From assembly GCA_026706025.1 (NCBI GenBank), contig JAPOZO010000028.1:1-55586 (forward strand): DNA of 55,586 nt, in the 5' to 3' direction. The notes below the pieces were generated by a model, which searched no databases, was not told the origin of the DNA, and was given only the letters and a program-made list of their open reading frames with translations. This document shows, piece by piece, positions 16,846-24,798 of the stretch; the stretch's first letter is position 1; the number at the start of each line of letters is the position of its first letter. The DNA is from Candidatus Poribacteria bacterium. GTDB lineage: Bacteria; Poribacteria; WGA-4E; WGA-3G. Position numbers and translations under genes: made by a program.

Positions 16846-17880
16846 TTACCTCCGTGTGAATTTTTCCCATTTATCCTCTTGAACTACTTCACTATCTGCT
16901 TTCTGTTGAATCGTCTGCCACCATTCCTGATTTTCGACGTACCATTGAATCGTCTCACGCATGCCATCTTCAAAGTCAATCGTCGGTTCCCATCCAATAT
17001 CACGGTTTATCTTTCCTGAATCCAACAGGTACCGACAATCGTGTCCGGGGCGGTCAGGGACATAAGTTTTCAAATGCTGCGGTTTGTCAAGAACATCTAA
17101 GATAAAATCGCTAATATCCTCAATGCTCTTCTCCACACCACTTCCGACGTTGTAGGTTTCACCGATTTTGCCGTGCTTGATCACCGCTGCAACGGCTCGA
17201 CAGTGGTCTTCAACGTGCAACCATTCTCGGCGGTTATGGCTGCTTCGGTAGAGCGTTAAGGGTAAATTTTGGATCGCATTTGTTGTGAAGAGTGGAATGA
17301 GTTTTTCTGGATGCTGGTAGGGACCGTAGTTGTTCGCACAATTAGAAATTGTTATCGGCATGTTGAAACTATGGAAGTAAGCATTCACGAGATGATCGGC
17401 TGCTGCTTTAGAAGCATTATAAGGGGTTTGTGGACGATACGGCGTGCATTCATCAAATGCGTCAGGTGAGTCCAGCGAGAGTTCACCGTAAACTTCGCAC
17501 GTAGAGATATGATGGAATCGCTGGACCTCATACTTCCGAGCTGCGTCCAATAAAACCTGCGTACCCATCACATTCGTCTCAAAGAAACGTCGTGGATGTA
17601 GAATTGCACGGCTATTGTGCGACTCCGCAGCGAAATTGACTATTACATCCGATGCCTCTTTTTCCAAGACACTTTCCACCAACACCGAATCCAAAATGTC
17701 GCCATGGGTAAACGTGTAACGTTCAGGGTAACGTTCCGCTACATCCATCAAATTGGTGCTATTGCCAGCGTACGTCAGCAAATCAAGGTTAACAATGGCA
17801 TCGTCCGGGTGGTGCCGTAACCAGTATCGGATGAAGTTGGCACCGATAAATCCAGCACCACCAGTGACAAGTAACTTCAT
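16846..17880 (-). CDS. RmlB-like NDP-sugar 4,6-dehydratase (extended SDR) with altered active site
   Basis: 344 residues of the extended SDR family. The NAD loop TGGAGFIGANF is at residue 6, LDLLTYAGN around 33, and the catalytic YNASKAAAD around 157. Overall closest to dTDP-glucose 4,6-dehydratase (RfbB/RmlB), which makes dTDP-4-keto-6-deoxyglucose for surface glycans. Two conserved RmlB sites differ: STDEVYG reads STCEVYG (Cys128 for the catalytic Asp) and ESHVDRS reads ESHNSRA. So the substrate or chemistry may differ. It sits 3 nt after an unknown protein and 4 nt before PhyH, clearly one operon. No rmlA, rmlC or rmlD is adjacent. Confidence 0.82.
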   Translation of the reverse strand: MKLLVTGGAGFIGANFIRYWLRHHPDDAIVNLDLLTYAGNSTNLMDVAERYPERYTFTHGDILDSVLVESVLEKEASDVIVNFAAESHNSRAILHPRRFFETNVMGTQVLLDAARKYEVQRFHHISTCEVYGELSLDSPDAFDECTPYRPQTPYNASKAAADHLVNAYFHSFNMPITISNCANNYGPYQHPEKLIPLFTTNAIQNLPLTLYRSSHNRREWLHVEDHCRAVAAVIKHGKIGETYNVGSGVEKSIEDISDFILDVLDKPQHLKTYVPDRPGHDCRYLLDSGKINRDIGWEPTIDFEDGMRETIQWYVENQEWWQTIQQKADSEVVQEDKWEKFTRR

Positions 17881-17883
17881 TAC

Positions 17884-18606
17884 TTAAGAGTTCCCTTCTA
17901 CAAGGTCAAATATCGTCCGTTGATCCGGATGCATCGCTTCAGTGGAGGTATCGACATCACCGGGTGTTTCCGTCTTTCTGCGTCGCGTCGGTGCCAGAAT
18001 GTCCAGATCCATTTTCGCATGTGATGCTACAACCCGTTTTTGTATCTGATTGAGTTCGTGCCGAAGAAAGATAAAATAGGCATCATCACCGTTTGACATG
18101 TCCTCAAGCGACTCAAGGAGCGTTAGGAATGTCTTAAGTTCGTTTTCTTCCAACCACTGCATCGACGCCGCAAAAGCGACACGTGTCTTATATTGATACA
18201 TGTTATGATTACGTTTTAACAAAACCGACCAGAGTCTCTGCACTCGGTCAACATGTTGTTCGCTCAACGTGCCTTCACCGTTGAGTGCGAGTTTGCGTCT
18301 TCGCCGCTCTGCGCTCACTTCACCGCGTTTCGTCCCTGGTTGAGTTTGTTCTGCTGCGTCTAACGTTGCTTGCCCGCGCGCCTTTCTACGGGTTTTAAAC
18401 CGATCGTAAAGTGCTGCGACCATCACCTCCGACATAAGCGTCTTAAATCTTTCAGGATCACGGGTTTCAAGGAACAGTAGAGACGCGTAGGCAAGTGGAT
18501 CCGCATGCGGCGAATCTAACTTTACCAACCGCAAAACCCGCTCTGCGTGCTGTTCCATTTTCGTTCCGATTCCGTTCAAACAAAACTTGCCACGTTTTTT
18601 AGCCAT
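17884..18606 (-). CDS. Hypothetical protein with an internally duplicated LNGxGT-EQHxxRV motif
   Basis: 240 residues, strongly basic, no signal peptide or membrane segment, no recognised family. Two halves share a motif: KFCLNGIGTKMEQHAERVLRL near residue 7 and KLALNGEGTLSEQHVDRVQRL near residue 108, each followed by an alpha-helical stretch. This suggests an ancient domain duplication. An RRK-rich linker separates the halves, and basic clusters (KTRRKARG, TRRRKTETPG) hint at nucleic-acid contact, which is only inference. ATG has GGGAG 7 nt upstream. First gene of the four-gene operon, with its own promoter upstream. Confidence 0.75.
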   Translation of the reverse strand: MAKKRGKFCLNGIGTKMEQHAERVLRLVKLDSPHADPLAYASLLFLETRDPERFKTLMSEVMVAALYDRFKTRRKARGQATLDAAEQTQPGTKRGEVSAERRRRKLALNGEGTLSEQHVDRVQRLWSVLLKRNHNMYQYKTRVAFAASMQWLEENELKTFLTLLESLEDMSNGDDAYFIFLRHELNQIQKRVVASHAKMDLDILAPTRRRKTETPGDVDTSTEAMHPDQRTIFDLVEGNS

Positions 18607-18634
18607 CAGTCCACTCCCTTGGATGAATAACTAT

Positions 18635-18664
18635 ATCTTATCAGAAACAGACATAGCCTGTCAA
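18635..18664 (-). promoter_or_regulatory. sigma70-type promoter for the minus-strand operon
   Basis: On the minus strand TTGACA (18664-18659) and TAAGAT (18640-18635) are spaced by 18 nt, about 29 nt upstream of the first start codon of the hypothetical/SDR/PhyH/MDR operon. Confidence 0.6.
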
Positions 18665-18785
18665 TCCAAATTCACTTTCAAATCAGTGCCATTCAGTTTC
18701 CTATTTTGTCTGGTTTCCGATCCTCGTCGATCGGGTTTGAAACTTTACCTACTAACAACTGATAACCGAAAAAACAAAAATACGC

Positions 18786-18814
18786 TTGACAAATAATTGC
18801 AAATATTGTAAGAT
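18786..18814 (+). promoter_or_regulatory. sigma70-type promoter for the aldo/keto reductase unit
   Basis: TTGACA (18786-18791), 17 nt, TAAGAT (18809-18814), about 69 nt upstream of the reductase ATG. It is divergent from the minus-strand promoter at 18635-18664. AACTGATAACCGA (18757-18769) just upstream is the reverse complement of part of the repeat at 28531-28705. Confidence 0.6.
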
Positions 18815-18882
18815 AATCAATCCAAATCGTAGTACTTTCTAAGTAGAGGGACCGTGTCTCATGGTCTTGCGAAGGAACAATA

Positions 18883-19821
18883 ATGCGCCAACGTAAATTA
18901 GGAAACACAGGACTAACCGTCTCTGAAATTGGCATGGGAACATGGGAACTCGGAGGACGTGAATGGGGAGACATCAGTGAAACAGACGCTGTTGATCTCC
19001 TCCGATATGCCTTTGAAAGCGGTGTCACCTACTACGATACGGCAGACCAATACGGTGGTGGACGCGCTGAACAGTTACTCGGTGAGGCTTTCTCAGCACT
19101 CGGCAATAGAGTCGTTATCGCCACGAAACTCGGCTATGAATTGGACTCTGATGGCTGGATTAGCCAAGGATGGGAACACCCAGCGTTTAATGTTTCACCT
19201 GATTATATCCGGTCAGCCGTTGAAGGAAGTCTCACGCGGTTGAAGAGAGATGTCATAGACATCTATCAATTCCATGGACCACCGCCGGCATCCGAGTGGG
19301 ATGATGCGTTCGGCACAATGGAAGACCTCAAAACTGAAGGCAAAATCCGATTCTATGGGATGGGGCTCGGTAGTGAGGCAGACGCACTGAAAGCAATAGC
19401 AGGGACCGGTATCTCCTCGTTGATGCTCACCTACAACATCCTCACTCAAGGGATGGCGACACCAGTGATGGAAACCGCCGCTGAAAAAGGAGTCGCCATT
19501 GTCGTCCGGCAACCGCTGTCGTCCGGACTGCTCTCTGGACAACTCGGACCGGACACTGTGTTTGCAGAAAACGATTATCGGAAAACCTGGTCTCGCGAGA
19601 AATTCCTCGCTGACCTGGAACGGGTGAAACAGGTGAAGTCGATCATCGGCGATAAGGCGCGAAGCCTCCCACAAGCCGCCCTCAAATTCATCTTAGCACA
19701 TCCGGCAGTCTCCTGCGTCGTGCCAGGGATGATGACACCGGCACAAGTTGACGATGGTGTAGCCACTTCAGGGGCAGCCCCTCTGCCGGCCACAGTCTTA
19801 GACCAATTACAAAACAATTAA
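18883..19821 (+). CDS. Aldo/keto reductase
   Basis: 312 residues of the AKR (alpha/beta)8 fold. The catalytic set is visible: Asp and Tyr in YYDTADQYGGGRAE (about residue 49), Lys in IATKLGYE (about 83), and His in YQFHGPP (about 129). LGNTGLTVSEIGMGTWELGG at the N-terminus is typical of the YajO/AKR11-13-like group. NAD(P)H-dependent reduction or oxidation of a sugar or carbonyl compound; substrate unknown. Cytoplasmic. AAGGAACA precedes the ATG. The following thiamine-binding-like gene is 9 nt away and probably co-transcribed. Confidence 0.88.
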   Translation: MRQRKLGNTGLTVSEIGMGTWELGGREWGDISETDAVDLLRYAFESGVTYYDTADQYGGGRAEQLLGEAFSALGNRVVIATKLGYELDSDGWISQGWEHPAFNVSPDYIRSAVEGSLTRLKRDVIDIYQFHGPPPASEWDDAFGTMEDLKTEGKIRFYGMGLGSEADALKAIAGTGISSLMLTYNILTQGMATPVMETAAEKGVAIVVRQPLSSGLLSGQLGPDTVFAENDYRKTWSREKFLADLERVKQVKSIIGDKARSLPQAALKFILAHPAVSCVVPGMMTPAQVDDGVATSGAAPLPATVLDQLQNN

Positions 19822-19830
19822 GGGAAATAT

Positions 19831-20139
19831 ATGAAGGTTATTGCGGATCTTTGCGTCGTCCCGATGGGTGTCGGCGTTTCGGTCTCAAAATATGTCACTG
19901 CGTGTGAGAAGGTGCTAAAAGCAGCAGGTTTGGAAACGAAATTGCACGCCTACGGCACGAATATCGAGGGCGATTGGGATGTTGTATTCGCAGCAATCCG
20001 GCGGTGCCATGAGGTCGTCCATGAGATGGGCGCACCCCGAATCACAACAACACTCAAGTTCGGCACCCGAATTGATAAAAAACAAACGATGGAAGACAAG
20101 GTTACCAGCGTCCGAAAACACTTAGAATCACATAGGTAG
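19831..20139 (+). CDS. MTH1187-family (YkoF-like) thiamine-binding protein
   Basis: 102 residues, the usual length for the MTH1187/UPF0045 family. Matches include MKVIADLCVVPMGVGVSVSKYV, LHAYGTNIEGDWDVVF and the C-terminal RITTTLKFGTRIDKK. Known members are ferredoxin-fold proteins that form tetramers and bind thiamine or a related ligand; the cellular role is unclear. It directly follows the aldo/keto reductase. Confidence 0.85.
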   Translation: MKVIADLCVVPMGVGVSVSKYVTACEKVLKAAGLETKLHAYGTNIEGDWDVVFAAIRRCHEVVHEMGAPRITTTLKFGTRIDKKQTMEDKVTSVRKHLESHR

Positions 20140-20153
20140 GTTATACGCTTCAA

Positions 20154-21455
20154 ATGGACAAAAAATTTTTCCTGATAGGGTTAGCATGTCTGATAAGCTT
20201 TCTCATGACAACAAACATCAGCCAAGCACAAGAACGTATCACCGGTCCGTGGCTCTGGATGATCGCGCTAACCGAACTTAATCAAGGCGGACAGGCTTCT
20301 ACCGATATTGACTCACTCAATGAAGCCAGCAAAGGCAGAACCTCCGAAGAACAAATTGCAGAAAACGGAGCGAAAGAGGGCGATCCCGTCAGCGGTTATA
20401 AATGGACTCCCGGTGAACTTCCTGCCGATGGAAATATCAATGCGATGCTCGTTGATATAGGAATGACAGAAATCGCTGATTTCAACGATGTCACGTCTTA
20501 CGCCATTATCATAATCGAATCCGACAGAGAGCAACGTAATGTAATGATGGGAGTCAGCAGCGATGATGCTATCAAAGTCTGGCTCAACGGCAGTGTCGTT
20601 CATAAGAACGCAGTCAACCGCGGACGTGGAGGCCCCAATGAATTCCAAGATGAATTTCAGGTTAACCTCAAAGAAGGGGCAAATCTGTTGATGGTCAAGG
20701 TCAGTGAACGCGGTGGCGGTTGGGGTATGAACGTCGGCATTGATGCGAATTTCGAGCACAGCCTAAACTTTGATGATTATGAACACGTTGAATTTGACGC
20801 TCAGGGAGACCCCATACCCGTACAAGAAAATGAATGGGGCGCAAATAGACGCATTACCGGCCCGTGGCTCTGGATGATCGCACCCACCAAAGCCAATCAA
20901 GGCGGACAGGCTTCTACCAATGTTGATTCGCTTGATGAGGAAAGTAACGGAAAAGTCACAGAAGAGGAAGTCGCAAAAAACGGTGCGAGAAAAGGTGATG
21001 TTGTCGGTGATTATAAATGGACGTTCGGCACCCTCCCAGCAGACGGTAACATCAATGCAACTGTCGTATCAATTGGTATGACAAACGTCGCTGACTTTAA
21101 CGATGTTACATCCTACGCTTTGATTACCCTTAAAACCACGAAAGCACAGCGCGACGTTACGATGGGTGTCAATAGTGATGATTCTATCAAGGTTTGGCTC
21201 AACGGTGAAGTCATTCATACCAACGCCGTGAATCGCGGACGTGGGAACGCAAACACCTTCCAAGATACGTTTGATGTTGACCTCAAACGCGGTAGTAATC
21301 TGTTGATGGTCAAGGTCAGTGAGCGCGGCGGTGGATGGGGCATGTACGTCGGCATTGATGCAGATTTCGCTCTCACAAGCACACCAGGTTCTCTGTCCGT
21401 TGAACCTACGGGTAAACTTATAACAAAGTGGGGAGAACTAAAGCACGCCCGTTAG
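20154..21455 (+). CDS. Secreted protein with two W-L-W-M-I domains and C-terminal tag
   Basis: 433 residues. Signal peptide MDKKFFLIGLACLISFLM ending near SQAQ. Two copies of a domain of about 185 residues (near 28-205 and 233-410), each opening with GPWLWMIAxT and NQGGQAST, passing through ADFNDVTSYA and SSDDAIKVWLNG, and ending with LLMVKVSERGGGWGM and VGIDA. The SDD-KVWLNG...G-NLLMVKV pattern resembles the galactose-binding/sugar-binding jelly-roll found in hydrolases, but the family is not one I recognise by name. The tail VEPTGKLITKWGELKHAR is the shared tag. First of three tandem paralogues; it follows the thiamine-binding gene by 14 nt. Confidence 0.85.
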   Translation: MDKKFFLIGLACLISFLMTTNISQAQERITGPWLWMIALTELNQGGQASTDIDSLNEASKGRTSEEQIAENGAKEGDPVSGYKWTPGELPADGNINAMLVDIGMTEIADFNDVTSYAIIIIESDREQRNVMMGVSSDDAIKVWLNGSVVHKNAVNRGRGGPNEFQDEFQVNLKEGANLLMVKVSERGGGWGMNVGIDANFEHSLNFDDYEHVEFDAQGDPIPVQENEWGANRRITGPWLWMIAPTKANQGGQASTNVDSLDEESNGKVTEEEVAKNGARKGDVVGDYKWTFGTLPADGNINATVVSIGMTNVADFNDVTSYALITLKTTKAQRDVTMGVNSDDSIKVWLNGEVIHTNAVNRGRGNANTFQDTFDVDLKRGSNLLMVKVSERGGGWGMYVGIDADFALTSTPGSLSVEPTGKLITKWGELKHAR

Positions 21456-21623
21456 GCCAGTCGCTTTCAACCAAATAGTTCAAAATTCAATCGAGAAAAT
21501 ATATTTGGCATTTTTGGTAACCTGTGCTAACCTGTTTCGTTAGTTGAATAGACCGGACAGCTGTTGTTGTACAATTCTCTAAAACTTTTTGACAATCAAT
21601 GAAAGGATGTTCTAAGTAAATAA

Positions 21624-22322
21624 ATGCAGAAGAAATTATGGATAATAGGGCTGGTATATCTAATGAGTCTTTCGGTTATGATGCACATCGCCAATGCCGA
21701 AAAGCCAATCGCGGGACCGTGGCTCTGGATGATCGTACCTACCGATGCCGGTGTAGGCGGTCAGGCTTCTACCGATGAAGATTCTCTGGATGAAGCCAGC
21801 AAGGGCAAAGTCACCGAGGAAAAGGTCGCAAAAAATGGTGCTAAAGAAGGCGATGAAGTCGGTGATTATGAGTGGACTCCGGGCGAACTCCCAGCGAACG
21901 GCGACATCAACGTGTGTGTCGTGAATATTAAGATGACAAAAGTCGCTGATTTCAACGATGTTACGTCTTATGCACTTCTCATACTTGAATCCAGCAAAAA
22001 GCAGTCCGGTGTGACAATGGGTACCAGCAGCGATGATTCTCTCAAAGTCTGGCTTAATGGTGAAGAGGTCCATCGAATGGCTGTGAACCGTGGGCGCGGG
22101 GGTTTGCCCGCCAATATCAATGGCTACCAAGATAGGTTTGAAGTGGACCTGAAAAAAGGTGCGAATCTGTTGATGGTGAAGGTCAGTGAGCGCGGCGGCT
22201 GGGGACAGTATGTCGGTGTCGATGCTGATGTCGAACACCACATAGATTTTGATAAGTTTCAACCCGTCGAACCCGCCGGAAAACTGGCGACGCAATGGGC
22301 TGAAGTTAAAAATTCTTACTAA
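21624..22322 (+). CDS. Secreted protein with one W-L-W-M-I domain and C-terminal tag
   Basis: 232 residues. Signal peptide MQKKLWIIGLVYLMSLSV, cleavage near ANA-EKP. A single copy of the domain found twice in each neighbour: GPWLWMIVPTDAGVGGQAST, DDSLKVWLNGEEVH, NLLMVKVSERGGWGQYVG. The tail VEPAGKLATQWAEVKNSY carries the shared C-terminal motif. Between the Arg-Gly-rich NRGRGG and QD this copy has a 5-residue insert (LPANINGY), like the first domain of the next gene. Probably exported; function unknown. GAAAGGA lies upstream of the ATG. Confidence 0.83.
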   Translation: MQKKLWIIGLVYLMSLSVMMHIANAEKPIAGPWLWMIVPTDAGVGGQASTDEDSLDEASKGKVTEEKVAKNGAKEGDEVGDYEWTPGELPANGDINVCVVNIKMTKVADFNDVTSYALLILESSKKQSGVTMGTSSDDSLKVWLNGEEVHRMAVNRGRGGLPANINGYQDRFEVDLKKGANLLMVKVSERGGWGQYVGVDADVEHHIDFDKFQPVEPAGKLATQWAEVKNSY

Positions 22323-22373
22323 ACTCGTTCTTTGTAAGCCTCAATCTGAAATTTGGGGCACAATTTTTTTCGC

Positions 22374-22403
22374 TTGATTTAATTATGGTATATCTGTTAT
22401 ACT
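22374..22403 (+). promoter_or_regulatory. sigma70-type promoter
   Basis: TTGATT (22374-22379), 18 nt, TATACT (22398-22403), about 120 nt before the third W-L-W-M-I gene. This suggests the paralogue can be transcribed on its own. Confidence 0.55.
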
Positions 22404-22522
22404 ACACCAAAGTGGTTGTCCTATCTGTGTCTGTGTAACCACTGACGTAATATTATTACCGGACACACAAAAACAGACAACTCTGATTCACTTAAAAAAT
22501 GAAAATTAATTTGGAGGTTTTC

Positions 22523-23779
22523 ATGTACAGGAAACTATTTACAATAGGTTTAGCATGTCTCATGGCTCTTTTTGTTATGACGGTAACACAGGTTGCCGAT
22601 GCACAAGAACCCATTAAAGGACCATGGCTCTGGATGATCGCACCCACAGAAGCCAACCAAGGTGGACAGGCTTCTACCGATATCGACTCTCTCTCAGTCG
22701 CCAGTGGTGGTGATGTTACCGAAGAAATGGTCGCAGCAAACGGCGCAAACGAAGGTGACGTTGTCGGGGACTACGCATGGACGCTCGGCACGCTGCCCGA
22801 TAACGGCGATACGAACGTTATGGCCGTCGACATAGGTTTGACAGAAGTTGCCGATTTCAACGACGTGAGTTCTTATTCACTTATCTACCTTGCCTCCGCT
22901 ACAGCACAGTCCGGCGTAACGCTGGGGGTCAGCAGCGATGACTCTATCAAAGTCTGGCTCAACGGTGAAGTCGTCCATACAAACGCTGTCAACCGCGGAC
23001 GCGGCGGGACACCCGCTAATATAGACGCCTACCAAGATAAAATTGAAGTGAACCTATTAGAAGGGGCTAATCTGTTGCTCGTGAAGGTGAGTGAACGCGG
23101 GGGTGGATGGGGACAGTACGTCGGTATCGATGCCGATGTCACTACCTCACCTACGCCACCTATCTTCCACATTCAAGGTGAATGGCTCTGGATGATCGCA
23201 CCCACAGAAGCCAACCAAGGCGGACAAGCTTCCACCGATATCGATTCGCTCGCAGTTGCCAGTAACGACGATGTCACCGAAGAAGATGTCGCAATGAACG
23301 GCGCAACTGAAGGCGATGAAGTCGGGGATTACGCATGGACACTCGGCGAACTGCCAGCAGACGGAAACATCAACGCAATGCTCGTCGAACTCGGTGTGAC
23401 AGAAAATGCTGATTTCAATGACGTTACCTCTTACGCACTTATCACGCTCGTAGCCGATGACGATATGGAAGGCGTGATGATAGGTGTCAGCAGTGACGAC
23501 TCCGTCAAAGTCTGGCTCAACGGTGAAGTCGTTCATACAAACGCTGTCAACCGCGGGCGCGGCAACGCAGCCTCCTTCCAAGATACGTTCTCAGCCAACC
23601 TTGTAAAAGGTGACAACATTCTGATGATAAAAGTCAGTGAACGTGGCGGCGGATGGGGTATGTACGCTGGTATCAACGCCCCTGTCGAGGCTATCTATAA
23701 GTCAAGTGCACAGTTAGGCACATCTGTTGAAGCCGCTGGCAAACTGCCAACAACTTGGGGCAGCTTGAAAATTAAGTAA
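22523..23779 (+). CDS. Secreted protein with two W-L-W-M-I domains and C-terminal tag
   Basis: 418 residues from ATG 22523, chosen because GGAGG lies 6 nt upstream; an in-frame ATG at 22499 lacks a site. Signal peptide MYRKLFTIGLACLMALFVM ending near ADAQ. Two domains start at GPWLWMIAPTEANQGGQAST (about residue 32) and GEWLWMIAPTEANQGGQAST (about 220). They are more alike at the opening than elsewhere. Linker DVTTSPTPPIFHIQ. The tail VEAAGKLPTTWGSLKIK is the most divergent tag copy (Ala replaces Pro). Last of the array, closed by a perfect terminator. Confidence 0.85.
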   Translation: MYRKLFTIGLACLMALFVMTVTQVADAQEPIKGPWLWMIAPTEANQGGQASTDIDSLSVASGGDVTEEMVAANGANEGDVVGDYAWTLGTLPDNGDTNVMAVDIGLTEVADFNDVSSYSLIYLASATAQSGVTLGVSSDDSIKVWLNGEVVHTNAVNRGRGGTPANIDAYQDKIEVNLLEGANLLLVKVSERGGGWGQYVGIDADVTTSPTPPIFHIQGEWLWMIAPTEANQGGQASTDIDSLAVASNDDVTEEDVAMNGATEGDEVGDYAWTLGELPADGNINAMLVELGVTENADFNDVTSYALITLVADDDMEGVMIGVSSDDSVKVWLNGEVVHTNAVNRGRGNAASFQDTFSANLVKGDNILMIKVSERGGGWGMYAGINAPVEAIYKSSAQLGTSVEAAGKLPTTWGSLKIK

Positions 23780-23812
23780 TTGCCAAGTGCCTACACGAGG
23801 ATTTGTACCTCG

Positions 23813-23860
23813 AAAAGAAAAGGACGCAGCTGCAGTATGTCGGCTGCGTCCTTTTCTTTT
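23813..23860. terminator. Perfect 18-bp bidirectional terminator hairpin
   Basis: AAAAGAAAAGGACGCAGC (23813-23830) and GCTGCGTCCTTTTCTTTT (23843-23860) are exact complements around a 12-nt loop. The A-rich start and T-rich end give a rho-independent terminator readable on both strands. It sits between the last W-L-W-M-I gene (+) and the sugar isomerase gene (-), which converge here. Confidence 0.9.
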
Positions 23861-23869
23861 CTTGTATAT

Positions 23870-24721
23870 TTATCGTCCCATAAGTTCCATAAAAACCGGC
23901 AGCGATTCTCTGAATCCATCTTCGCGCGTCCCACCCACCGGCGTATAGACACTCTCTAAAGAGATTGTGCCTTCGTAGCCGTCCCGTTTCAAAGCGTCCA
24001 CAATGTCGTTATAGTAAGGATCCATCTGCCCTTGGCGCATCGCGCAGAAATCAAATGTCGCCGCTGGTAGATTGACAACGCCGTCTTTGAGATGAATATG
24101 CACAATATGCTCACGAATGACTTCATAGCCATCTGGATACGGGACCTCTGTACAATAGAGCGAACTGCATGGATCCCATAGTACTTTCAGATGCGGCACG
24201 TCCAATTCGTCAATTAACTTTCTCGCAAGGAATGCCGACGTCACGTTCCCAGAGATTGCCGTCTCCATCACAAGCGTGATACCCGCCGCGTCAGCGATTT
24301 GCAACGGTTCTTCCAATCGGTTCATGAGCGTCGCCCATGCGCCTTCGGAGATAACCGGTTCCGCACCGAAAAGCACCATCTCTTTCCGGAAACTGAAAAT
24401 CCGCACGAGGTTTGTACCGAGTGCTTGCGCAACATCAATACACCGTTGTAACGTCGTAATATGTTCACGATAGGCAGGTGCAACTATCGCCGTATCAACA
24501 GGGAGTGCCGACAAATTATGGTGTGAGATACACGATACTTTTAAATTCCGAGCGTCGATTAACCCTTTAACGCGTTCCACATCCGCATCCGTTAAATCTC
24601 CAACCTGTTTCTCCCAAAGATACTGTAACTCAACGTATTCCAAGCCGGTCTCTACCATAGTGTCCAACGCATATTCAAAATCCCGACTGATTCCATCCGT
24701 GATAACTCCCAATTTGAACAT
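23870..24721 (-). CDS. Sugar phosphate isomerase/epimerase (xylose isomerase-like TIM barrel)
   Basis: 283 residues of the AP_endonuc_2/xylose isomerase-like TIM-barrel family: GVITDGISRDFEYALDTM, KVSCISHHNLSALP, GTNLVRIFSFRKE, the metal-site segments TLVMETAISGN and LKVLWDPCSS, VHIHLKDG, and EGTISLESVYTP. The Glu, Asp, His and Glu residues of a divalent metal site are therefore present. Substrate unknown; such enzymes act on sugars or inositol derivatives, often beside Gfo/Idh genes. It is 77 nt downstream of the NAD-dependent dehydrogenase, probably the same unit, and ends at the shared terminator. Confidence 0.83.
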   Translation of the reverse strand: MFKLGVITDGISRDFEYALDTMVETGLEYVELQYLWEKQVGDLTDADVERVKGLIDARNLKVSCISHHNLSALPVDTAIVAPAYREHITTLQRCIDVAQALGTNLVRIFSFRKEMVLFGAEPVISEGAWATLMNRLEEPLQIADAAGITLVMETAISGNVTSAFLARKLIDELDVPHLKVLWDPCSSLYCTEVPYPDGYEVIREHIVHIHLKDGVVNLPAATFDFCAMRQGQMDPYYNDIVDALKRDGYEGTISLESVYTPVGGTREDGFRESLPVFMELMGR

Positions 24722-24798
24722 TCAACACCCTCTCACTTTTCATCTTTGTAGAGTTTCCAAAGCACCAAACAACACACCAACAAAACCCTATCCCGTGA

